The notes below the pieces were generated by a model. It was given only the letters and a program-made list of their open reading frames with translations, searched no databases and was not told where the DNA came from. DNA of 64,000 nucleotides, from contig NC_088306.1 of NCBI RefSeq assembly GCF_032854445.1, positions 30,787,764 to 30,851,763 on the forward strand. The letters are read 5' to 3'. How positions within the stretch are numbered: position 1 is the stretch's first letter; each line of letters starts with the position of its first letter. Made by a program: the position numbers and the translations under genes. Shown here piece by piece: positions 26,901-38,900 of the stretch. The stretch comes from Liolophura sinensis (lineage: Eukaryota; Mollusca; Polyplacophora; Chitonida; Chitonidae).

Positions 26901-29900
26901 GGTGGCCAGGGTCGTTAAAGACTTAGGCCTGGGAGACATCTCCCTGGAAGAGTTCTTGACGCACAAGCACGCCTTCTGGCTTCACCTTTGGCCAAGCGAC
27001 GATGACGAGCTGCATGGCAGTGGGAGGCGCGTTCTGAACGCCAGCGAGGGGATTACGATACAGGTGACAAAAGAGAGAGAGGAGCCCGGCGTGTTGAACG
27101 TATATCTCTATGTGATCATGGACGCAAAGCTGCACATCGAGAATGGTAGATTCGTCAGCGCGCTTTATTGATGACGCCCACTGCGCAATTATCTGTGGGC
27201 AGACGGGATGCGGCAAAACAGTCTTCATGCTGGACCTGCTTGAGGGGCCTTTCCGCGGTTTCTTTCATCACATTGTGATCCTGTGCCCCACTCTTAAGCA
27301 TAAGGAGGCGTACCAGTGGCGATGGATACTGTCTGACCCTGAGGTCTATTGTTTTGATCCCGGCGAGCGGTTCAACGACTGTCTGAGAGCTTTCTACAGA
27401 TTGTTCGAGGGGGAGCCCACCCCATACATCATCGATGATTGTAGCTCGTTGGAGGCGATGAAGAAACAAAAAATGCTGTCATTCATGGCATTCTCGGGCC
27501 GCCATGCAAAGCAAAGCGTCTGGGTCCTCACTCAGAAATACAACGCCGTCCTCAAAGACTTTCGCGAGCAGACAAGGTGGGTGGCTTTATTCCACTGCAA
27601 AGATCAGCACTCGTTCAACGAATGCCTGGAGAACCACATCATCGAGGCCAAGCTCAAAAAGGCAGAGGTTTGACAGAAGCTCAAGAACAATCCGCATTCT
27701 AAGCTCCTGCTAATGACTGATACGCCTGCCACATCTAAGATTATATATTAGACGTAGTCGCTCCTACATATTAATAATATATACCAACGAGCTTATAGAT
27801 GATATTCTGGGCGCAGAAGAGGAGGAGAAGCCCAGCCAACAGCCCAGCAAACATGCACAGCAGCTCAGGGATAGGCTGGCGGCACTTGCGGTGGGTGGGC
27901 AGATCAAGCGATATCTGGGAAAAGACGTAACAGCCGCTGAGATCGACGCCATGAGCGACGAAGACGTTGAAAGGCTGCACTCCCGGTACGAGGCTAAGCT
28001 CGGTGCGGGGATGGTTAACGGTCTCGGAGGTATGTTCTTGAGATCATATGTAAGGGCGGCCAGCTGGCTCCTACCAGTCCCACCCGAGAATAGACCAATG
28101 CTCATGGCACAGCTCGCCACCGACCCATTTGTTGAACAGGCGCTTAGCAGTGCTAGCTGCTGGCTATACTACTGCTATGGTAAGTACTTGGCACCATTAA
28201 CCATGGCACTAACCACTACTGAGCACTGCTCATTTAAACACCGCTGCTCTCCTAGAAATGATGATCCAGAGGAACATGAGTACAACGAATCCAGAAGGAG
28301 GGGGGAGCCACAGATTTTGCGAAGGAACCAGATTCTACGAATGCACACCAAATCACCCGCTGGAGAGCGCCCATAGTGTTATTAGGCGTTGGCGGCCTTG
28401 CAATGCTTGTGTTGCTACGCGCGTGGCGCAGCCGCTATACAGCACTTGCACGAGGTGCAGATATTGCGCCGCATGCACGAGGTGCAGATATGCCGCATGC
28501 AGATATCACGCCGCAAGAAAAGAATCTCCATTTGAATACACATCGCGACCCTTTCTATATAGAGCAGCATGTCTACTCCACCTGGTGACGGAAAAGTGCT
28601 AGTCAACGCGGCCTACCACGCCGCTGTGGTCTCTCTCCTGGCTACTGGGTACGCTCGCCTCGGCCAGATGTTCCTGAAAGGAGCCCTTCCGAAGCTGGAC
28701 TTAACACCCCGTGACGTTGGCATGGTCATTGCAGATGTAGGCCTGGCCATGTTTTCGAAGGACCTGCTAATTAAACAAGGGCTCCTTCCTCCCAATATAA
28801 TCAAGTAGTAATGGCCTCCATCACAATGATGATGGGCGGCGCCCTCGTAAACGCTTTGGCCTTCAGCGGGAGCAACTATATGTTTTCGATGCTGAGGAGT
28901 TCCGGTGTCGACGAGGAGCGGAGGCGCCATGACCGCGCTGTAGAGCAGCTCCATGCCGCCCAGGAAAAATGGTCCCGAAAGCGCACTGAGCGCTTGGACT
29001 GGATCAACGATGAACTCCGCCGCCAGGGCCACGCTGTCCAAACGTTCCGGGATGTCGACGCTGCAATCCGCGAGTATTCTAGGGTCACGGGCAAAACTCT
29101 GACACGCGATGCATGCGAGGCGCTGCTGGGCTCAGAGCCACAGCTCTCCAATTTCTATGTACCTAGTGAAGATCAAAAACACCGCGAGATGACTTTCGTC
29201 ATCCTGGGGATGTGTGTGGTTGGGGGTGTGAGTTACGGAATTGCAAAACTCACCAAGTAAACCGAACGGACTCGCCATCGAGCTCCTCGCTGTATGGCAA
29301 GCACGATCTTAGTAGTGAGGTGGTTCTGCGCCGCGACGATCTTTTTCGTCGCAAATCTGTTAGAGGTCTGCTAGAATACCTTGATGACATGGCTAGTAAA
29401 GTGTCTGGTCGCCTGGCAAATATCTACTAAGCCCTCATGGGTACTGGAAGGGCCGCGCAGCCATCCAGAAACTTGCCACTGCGGCTAAAGTCTCCGAAGA
29501 TGTGGTCCGGGCCTGGCTGAAAAAGCAGGCTATCTGGCAGATATACCTGCCTCGTCCCCGAAAAACACCAAGGCCTATGTTCGATGTTTTCACGCCGAAT
29601 GACATCCACCAAGCTGATCTTCTATTTCTACCACATGATCGGCGAGGCTGGAAGCTGTATAAGTACACGCTGACGGTTGTTGATGTCGCTTCTCGATACA
29701 AGGAGGCAGAACCTCTGGCTACTAAAGATTCCTAAGAAGTCGCTGATGCTCTCTCTCGCATTTACAAGCGGGGACCCCTGAGATGGCCGAAGCTTCTCCA
29801 AGTTGACCCTGGGCGCGAGTTTATGGGTGCGGTGAGCCAACTGCTGGCCAAACACGATGTCACAGCCCGCCGAGGCCGCATGGATATCCACCGAGACCAA

Positions 29901-32900
29901 GGCATAGTGGAGCGTTTCAACCGTACTCTGGCTGAGCGGCTCTTTGGACATCAGTACGCCCAGGAGATGCGCCTCCCTCCCGAACACCGGTCTACTGAAT
30001 GGGTGGCTCGGCTGCCCTCTGTTGTGGCCGCTCTGAATAACGAGACAACGAGACTGATTGGTAAAAAGCCGAAAGACGCCATCAAGGCAAAAGGGGTGCC
30101 CCATAAGCCTTCCTCGACGGTGCCTCCAGGTCATCCCGATGGACTTAATGAGCGGAAGATCCCCGAGGGTGTTGGCGTTCGTTATCTCTATCAGCCTGGA
30201 GGGCCGTCGCGCGACTGATCCTGTGTGGTCTCGACAGATTTATCGGCTTGGGCGCTCTGTCACAAAGCCTAATGAACCCGTGCTGTACTATCTAGACGAT
30301 ACGTCGGATGGCCCGCAACGGGGATTCGTTCGTGAGGAGTTGCTTATAGTGCCTCCCGATACTCAGCTTCCCCCAGATGGGGTTCTACGGCGCTAGTAGT
30401 TCCTCGAAGAGGATGTCCCATCCTGCGGGTGCCGCATCTCTATGGACGTAAGCCAACGTGTGGACTCCATCTTCGGCGATCCAGCGTTTACTATCGAAGG
30501 GGGACAGTGAGACCTTATTCAGGTGCTGCCCATAGATATGGTGGCGCTCTGATCGCAGCACGTCCATACCGTGTCGGAAGATCTTCTTCTCGAAGAGGGC
30601 CTCTTTGTACTGCTTATGGCGGATGCACTTTTCCACAACTCCCTTTTTCACGCCCTTGGCGTTCTTAATGTTGGCTCCGCCGGCCTCCAGAATGGAGTAC
30701 ATCTTGGGGCGCAGACCAATGTATTCGGCGATCGGCCGCCTCGCGCACTCGTCCTTCATTTTCCCCAAGACCTTCATATTTGCTACGCTGTGCAGGGGGT
30801 GGTCTTTTGGGTAATCTGAGGTGTCGTACAGGTTTGCATTCTCAGCCATATCCCTATAAACATCCTCAGTCTGAATCTCGAGTAGCAGACTATCCGTGTC
30901 AGTGTAGAGGAGGTGGCAGCGCTCCCCTTACTGGGCCTTCATGTGGTTGTAGTAGAAGTCGTACATCAGGTGCTTGGAGAGATCTAGAATGCTCATGCCC
31001 ACGTAGATAGGTCGGTTTAGGACTAGACTCGTCTTGTGCATCTGAATCGCTGAGAGGTCATCATCAAATATGTTGGCCCGTGCGAAGCTCGGGCTGGCTA
31101 TCAAGCGTCGGAGCTTGTCGTCTTCTCCAGAGCGTACCAGCTTGACATCCACACGTTTCCGGAGGTTCACCATGGTTTTTCCAAAGACCGAGTTGTTCAT
31201 TAGCTTGTACAGGTCCTTCTCGAATTTACTTGCGGCCGTTTTTCGGAGCTCGGTGTTCATCCTGATATAGGGTTTCATCCAAGGGCTCTGGGCGAATCTC
31301 AGGGCCCGGTGAACCTTTGTCAGACGCATTCCCAGAGATAGATACAGCTGTAGATTCCGGTAGTGCAGGACATACCATTCCTTGTTGTGGAGGTTGGGGA
31401 CCAGCTTTTTGACCTCGGTAGGCGCTTTCTTTCCTAGAAGGCTGTGCTGATAGTCTGACATCCACTCCTTCTGGACCACCAGACGCTCCGGGGCTAATGG
31501 GTAGCTGTTATGTGCATTATGTAGGTCGGCCGGATACTCTAAGTCGGCCTCGAGGATGTAACCATAAGGACTGTCGTGGGGGTGGGTAGCAATCGTTTCA
31601 CCGAGGCGCTGCGCGTCATCTACCCACTGGAAGCCGCCCGTTGGAAGGAACTGACTCATAGCCCAGCCATATAGATTATTGGCGTCTAGGTATTGGATGT
31701 AGCTGTTTGGACTTTCGGGGTTGTATCCCTCCACCTGCGGATTATTGGCTTTGGCGTCTCGCTTACTTACCATGGAGATTCCTCCTTTCAACCCCTTCTC
31801 AGTGAAGAGACGTTGGTCGTAGTCGGTCAGCAGCTCCAGCTCTACTCCGGTCTTCTTGAACAGCGCATCCCACGAGAGACCTGGGCTTGTAAAGTAGTGA
31901 GCAGGGTCCAATCCATACTGCCGTAAACTAGTCTTCCGGAAGGCCTCAAACACATCGGCCAACAGGAGCACGTCTGTGCGGCAGTAAAGGTCTGTATAGT
32001 CTCCCAGATTGGTGCAGTCAAATACCTTCCATACCTGTTGAGCGTGGATGTAGTCCTCATCGCTAATGCCTCCAACTTTTAGCTTACTGTAGAATGCCTC
32101 TTTGGGTGGGAGGCTGGACTTGTCGAAGCGCTCCCAGGAGTCCATATACTCATAGGGGTAGACCCCCTTGCGCATGAGTAGCTTTCGTTTTTTTTCGGCG
32201 GGCTGATACCGGGCTCTGATGTGGAAAGCCTCAGGTTTGTTGGCCTCAACCAGATTGTCAAGGGAAGTCGGTAAGAATTGAACGCTGTCGATGAAGCGGA
32301 GCTGCCCCAGCGAGAAGGAGATGTACTTTTCCGTGTTGTTGGGGATACAGGAGATGCAGCCCTCCACCTTACTTATGGCTTGCATCAGGAGGTGGCTGTC
32401 GTAGCCCCGTAGGTTGTGGAAGACTACTGGTATGGCTGTCTTGGGACCCAGCCGCAACTTTAGGTTGCATGCGTTATGTGCCGTGCCTCTGTACTTGCCA
32501 GTGATATGGCAGTGATCGCGCACAGAATCGGCGCCTAGAGGCTTCTCACACACGTGGCAGGTTGCGGCGTTGTTGTGGGCCTGCCAGTCTTGGGGAGTCA
32601 TATTCATGGCTAAAGGGTTGGCTAGAACATTTTTGATTTCCTGCTCATCCAGTTGGAGAGCTCTGAGGAAGTGTTACAACGCACCACACGCACCACAACA
32701 TAGCAGTAACTGCAGGGCTCGTGGTGCTGAGTCTTTTGAGTGCTGCTCTCTGTAGGTGATGGCGGCGGGCCTTCAACTTTTCTGGTCAGAGCCTCGAAGT
32801 CGGCATATATGATGAACGGGGCCGGTAGCTGTTTGTGGTGGTTCTGAAAGGTGAACTTGTTTTCCCCCTCCTGGGGCATTTCCACCCTCACCGCTGTCTG

Positions 32901-35900
32901 GCCAATCCCTCGGCATTCCGGCTTATGCACCTCGAGCAGATCCTCCCTTGTGTAACCGTGTAGGCAGCGCTCGCAGAAGTGTTCGCGATTTCGTTTCTTT
33001 TTTTCTTGGAACAGGAGACGATCAAGATCTTTTATCCACGTATAATGGAATTTGCCTGCCTTCTCAATCAGCAGCAGATTGATTCGGGGCGTGTCGCCGG
33101 GCTTCTTGTTGAGGCGGTGCACGATCACACCCTTGTCCCACCCGAACACGTTGATGGTGAGGTTGTTCTTTTCCTCCACTTTAGGGATCTGAGAGATGGG
33201 CGTGGGGCGTCGATCCCACTAAAGTCAAGACCATCATTGGTGGGATACTTTGTTGGTCTCTGAGTGTCCCGGCCGGCTGGAAATAAGGCAGAGCGGAGTG
33301 CCCATCGGAGGCAGTCTTTGTTCTTCACATTGATGACTGCTTTCTTGTTACTCACAGCTGCAGGTAGGGGGATGTCGGACCCCCCTCTCAGTGGCTGATA
33401 CCTTGCAAGGTCAAGCCAGAGTGTTTGCACGCTATTGACAACCCACCCTGACCCTCGCTGTGTCCATTTTTCCAGCACCTCCTGGATGGTGGGGAAGGCC
33501 TTATCTAGAGCCCCGTCAATGTCACCAGTCTCTAAGAGGACCTCCTGTTTGCTGTGGAGTACTGGGCTGGTATACTCTTCACTGGCATCGGCGTTGCCCT
33601 TTCGCAGCTGAACCCTGAGGCCTAGTTGGAACTTAACCCCATTGAGTGCCAGGATCTCTTCCTCTAGCTTCTGGCGAATAATGGCTTGAATTTCTTCTAA
33701 GAAGGCTATTGGGTCCGTCCAAACGCCTTCGGGTACGTCCATCTGCTGGGCCCGGAGGAGATTCCTTATAGCCCTGCCAGTGTTAGTGAATTCTAGTTTC
33801 TTTTCGCCCAGTATTCCGCCTAGCAATTCTTCCAACTCCTCGTGACTGAGGAGGTTCTTGGCGTCTTGCTTCAACCCCTCATTACTGAGCGGGTTCTTTA
33901 CGTCTTGCTTCAACTCCTCGTTACTTCGGGAGTTCAACTCAGCCACAGCCGTTTTATGCCTGTTGAGGATCCCCTGCAATTCTTCCAAGGCATTGCGGGA
34001 CCGTGGGTACTTAGGCCGCACACCTAGGAGCGTCTCAAACTCCCCCCGTAGTGCTCGTGCTTTTTGATGGTGCCTCATTGTACGCGCCTATATCGTCATT
34101 ATACTAATAAAAGCATCTCTCTAATTGTAAATTTCGATAGCCACCAGCCGTTTGAACTCATCCAAGAAAGTCGTGAGCCTCCGCTGTCTTTCACGCATCT
34201 GGACCCTATTATATCCACAGGACATGCAAAGCTGAAATCGGTTTTTAACACCCCGACCACAGCTAATACATGGCAGGGTACCAAGACCCTTGCGCAGACG
34301 GTTTAGGTGAACCCCACAGTACTCCCCCAGACAACTCTTACCACAGAGCTCCGTGGAGCCTATGGGTAGCCACCGGCAATTATTATAACCCTTTGGCATG
34401 TTGTTGTTGTATACACAATTGGTGTAGAAGCATATCTGAGCAATGGGTATGTCTAATAGAACCCCAGATGGGGGGTGGGGTCTCTATTTTGTTATGGGGA
34501 GGGCCCCAAGGGGGGCGTGCGCCAGAACCTATAGTGTATATACTAGAACTTCTGGACCTCGTCGGGAATAGGGGCTGGGGGCCTCTATTTACCAAGGTGG
34601 GCGTGCGCCAGAACCCTCCCTCCCCCTACTGCTCATGCGGTTACGAAATAGTTACATGTACAATGCTATGCGTTGTTATAAAATAGTTGCATGTACAATA
34701 CTACGCATAGTGATAAAGTAGTTACATCTGTGTGTACAATACTATATGTGGTTATAAAATAGTTGCATGTTCAATACTATGCGTGGTTATAGAATAGTTA
34801 CATGTACAATGCTATACGTAGTTATAAAATGCTTGCATGTACAATGCAAAGCGTGGTTATAAAATAGTTGCATGTAGAATACTATGTGTGGTTATGAAAT
34901 AATTAAACATACAATGCTATGTGTGGTTATAAAACAGCTGCATGTACAACGGAAGGCATGGTTATAAAATAGTTGGATGTAAAATACTACGTGTGCTTTT
35001 AAAATAGTTATATGTAGTTATATGTACTATGTGTGTTTAGAAAATAGTTCCATGTACAATACTATGTGTGATTATGAAATAATTGGATGTACAATGGAAG
35101 GCGTCGTTATGAAATAGTTGCATGTACAATGCTGCACGTGATTAGAGAATAGTTGCAAGTAAAATACTACGCGTGGATATAAATACGTACAGCACTATGT
35201 ACAGTGTTTATTTTGTTGTAAAAGAGGTACATGTACATTACTGTACATGAATATAAAATAGTTACATGTACAGTTCTACAGGTTGTTATAAAATAGTTGT
35301 ATGTACAATACTGTGCTTTGGTTTTAAAATAGTTGCATGTACAATACTGTGAATGGTTTTAAAATAGTTACATTTACAATGCTATGTGTGGTTGTAAAAC
35401 AGTTACATGTACAATACTGTGAATGGTTTTAAAATAGTTATTTTTACAATGCTATGCGTGGTTATAAAATAGTTACATGTACAATACTGTGAGTGGTTAT
35501 AAAATAGTTGTATGTACAATACTACGTAATTGGTTATAAAATAGTTACATGTACAATGCTACTAAAGGGTATAAGATAGTTGCATGTACAATACTACGTG
35601 ATTGGTTATAAAATAGTTACATGTACAATGCTACTAAAGGGTATAGTGAGTGAGTGCTTGGGGTTTAACGTCGTACTCAACAATTTTTCAGTCATATGAC
35701 GACGAAGGAATCATTAGGGTGCATGTACGTGTAATGTGCCTCCTTGGTGCAGGACGGATTTCCACCGCTCTTTTATTTAGTGCTGCTTCACTGAGACGAC
35801 TTACCGAAGGCAAGTAAGCCGCCCCGCCCGAGCCATTATACTGATACGGGTCAACCAGTCGTTGCACTATCCCCTTCATGCTGAACGCCAAGCGAGGAAG

Positions 35901-38900
35901 TTACAACTTCCTCTTTTAAAGTCTTAGGTGTGACTCGATCAAGGATTGATCCTGGATCTACCGGTCCTGAAGCGGATGCTCTACCAACTGTGCTATCCGG
36001 GCCGGTCTAAAGGGTATAAGATAGTTGCATGTACAATGCTACTAAAGGGTATAAAATAGTGCATGCGCTATATAATAGTGCATGCACAATGCTATGCATG
36101 GGTTTAAAATAGTTGCATGTACAACACTGTGCATTGCTATAATGACTGTCATTAACTCAGGACAACCTAACTCTAACACCTAACCCCTAACCTACTATCA
36201 CATACATGTATTGTGTAGGACTACATCCAGGCAAACGGCTTCAAACAAATTTTAAAATAAAAGCTACATAAAGAAATAAAACTATACCTGTACAGTGCTT
36301 GCTGGCACTGGCTTTACAAAAAACCAAAGGAAACAGGTAATTTTTTTATCATCGCAGCTTAGAACATTTGGAGGAGGGATGCAGTGATGAGGTTGTCTGT
36401 TTGTCTGTCCATTTGCCTGTAATCAGTAATTTGCCAACGCATCCTGTCCAACAGCTTTGATTGGATTTTCTGAACGTGGAAGGTATTACAGAAACCATGT
36501 CAGGAAGTGCAGGCGCTATTTGGGTTCTGCTAGATCATTTTTTCCAGAGTTATTGCCCTGTAAGCACAAAATGGGGTTTTGTAGTTAGCGGCTGTCGTAC
36601 ACTGATCTTTCAGTCCTTGTTATAATGTAGCATGTGGCCCCCCTGCTTCCACTTCTTGATCGTAGCTGTCTGTTTTATACATAGTCATCATAGCTGTCTC
36701 AAATGTTCTTCACTTGTTTTCATAATAGCACATGACCAGGCCTGATGTCTCAGTTGGTTGAGCGTCCGTTGCTTTTGGGTCAGTAGATCCAGGGTCAATC
36801 CTGGGCCGGGTGAAACCTATGACCTTAAATGAGGAAGTTGTACATGTGGCTTCGTTGCTTGACGTTCAACAGTAAGGCGATGTGCAATGACTGGCCTACG
36901 CATATCACTATAATGGCTTAGGTGAGGCAGCTTGCCTACCTTAGGTAAGGCATCTCAGTGAAACAGCACTAGATAAAAGAGCTGTGGAAAGCTGTTCTGC
37001 CACAAGAAGGTACATTGCATGTACATGCACTTTAAGGATTCATCGTAATATGACTGAAAAATTGTTAAGTACAACGTTAAACCCTAAGCACTCATTGACT
37101 TATTATAGCACCTATGTGTGGGCGATTGGACAGTATAATACTGGACGTTCCATTGTGATGTAAGTAAATCTGACAGTAATTTAAGCCCATGGTCTAACCT
37201 AACAGGTGATGACCTCATTATGCAATAGACCTGTTGTATGTAGCCTCGGGGGATTCACCATCTTCATGATGGCACTTTGGTTTTGTCGGAAGGAAATGAG
37301 GCAAGCATTTGACAGTACTATGTCATTATACTATTCCCATGGATCAGTCTGCACAACACAATCATCAAAATACTGTTCACCATGGCAACTCCAAACTTGT
37401 ATACGTCGGATGGCGTTCCTGAAGTGAAATCTGGATTCGTCAGAGAAGAGAACATCATGCCATAGTCTGTAAAGTAACTCTGCTTCAGCAACAATTCTAG
37501 ACATCTATGATACCTCCTGTCTGCTGAATTCCCTGGTTCGGTCTTGTGATGGTACTTTGGTGACATCCACACCTTGCTTCTATGGCCCTTGTAGACCAAC
37601 TTCAGTCAGGGCAATGGTGCGATCCTTTTCCTCAGGTGTCAATAGCGGCATTGTGTCCTCAGTGCTATACAGTTCCTACAGTGATTATGTGGATAGCCTT
37701 TAAATGCCTTCCATTTGAGCACCCAAAAGTAATGACTCTTTGACTTTTTCGTGCTTTTTAGGTGTGAAAACATGTTTTCCTGTAATTTTCCCTGTTGTGT
37801 TTTGGTGATGACTCATGCAAAGACTATCAAATCTGATAACATCTTTGGAGCTTCTTTAAATCCTGACCGTCAATATTTCCATGGTTATTCTCAAACTATC
37901 ATGATATTTTTAGGGGTTGAAGTTGATGTGTTTTTAAAGCAGATCAGTATATTCATAAGTTACCTTTTAAAATTTTCTTCATTTCTTTCTCTTTTTTTGT
38001 GTAATTGTTAATTTTTTTTCACAGGTGTTAAGGACATTTGATAGTATGATCAGTGCAGTGGTGACGGAAGAGATGGAAGCTGAGGGTGTCAAAGTGTGTA
38101 GATCTACTCAGGTATGCTACATGAGTGGAACAGTGTGCTACATGAGTGGAACAGTGTGCTACATGAGTGGTATAGGATACTACATGAATGATATAGTATA
38201 TTACATGAGTGGTGCAGTATTCTACATGAATGGTACAGTGTGCTACATGAATGGTACACTATGCTATATGAGTGGTATAGTGTGCTACATGAATGTTACA
38301 GTATTCTGCTTGAGTGGTACAGGATTCTACATGGGTGGAACAGTGTGCTACATGGGTGGTACAGTATTCTACATGAGTGGTACAGTATTCTGCATGGGTG
38401 GTACAGTTTTCTACATGAATAGAACAGTGTGCTACATGAGTGGTACAGTATTCTACATGACTGGTGCAATATTCTATTCTACATGACTGGTACAGTATTC
38501 TACATGAGTGGTACAGTATTCTACATGAGTAGAACAGTGTGCTACATGAGTGGTACAGTATTCTACATGACTGGTACAATATTGTACATGAATGGTACAA
38601 TATTCTACTCTACCTGAGTGGTACAGTGTGCTACATGAGTGGTACTGTATTCTACATGAATGCTACAGTATTCTACATGGGTGGTACAGTATTCTACATG
38701 AGTGTACAATATGCTGCATGAGTAGTATAGTATGCTAAATGAATGTTACAGTATTCTACATGAATGTTACAGTATTCTACATGAATGTTACAGTATTCTA
38801 CATGAATGGTACAGTATTCTACATGAGTGGAACAGTGTGCTACATGAATGGAACAGTGTGCTACATGAGTGGCATAGTGTGCTACATGAATGTTACAGTA

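Larger units (their letters stand above)
19675..34633. mobile_element. Polinton/Maverick element, 14.96 kb, decayed
   Basis: It is bounded by about 165-bp terminal inverted repeats beginning with AG and carries the Polinton hallmark genes: protein-primed DNA polymerase B, rve integrase, FtsK/HerA-type ATPase and double-jelly-roll major capsid protein. These elements are thought to be both self-synthesising transposons and integrated virus-like genomes. Accessory genes seen in other animal Polintons are also present. Many genes have premature stops or frameshifts, so the copy is a fossil. No adenovirus-type cysteine protease was recognised. It sits in GSR intron 6. Confidence 0.95.
34634..36160. 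repeat. 35-bp array, right part
   Basis: Roughly 30 imperfect copies of GGTTATAAAATAGTTACATG plus TACAATACTATGCGT, continuing the array that stops at 19674. It is interrupted at 35646 by a SINE. Confidence 0.93.

Noticed and set aside
19675-34633. Exogenous virus contamination
   Set aside because: The element has inverted ends, a target duplication and flanking host array on both sides within an intron, and its genes are decayed. It is integrated.
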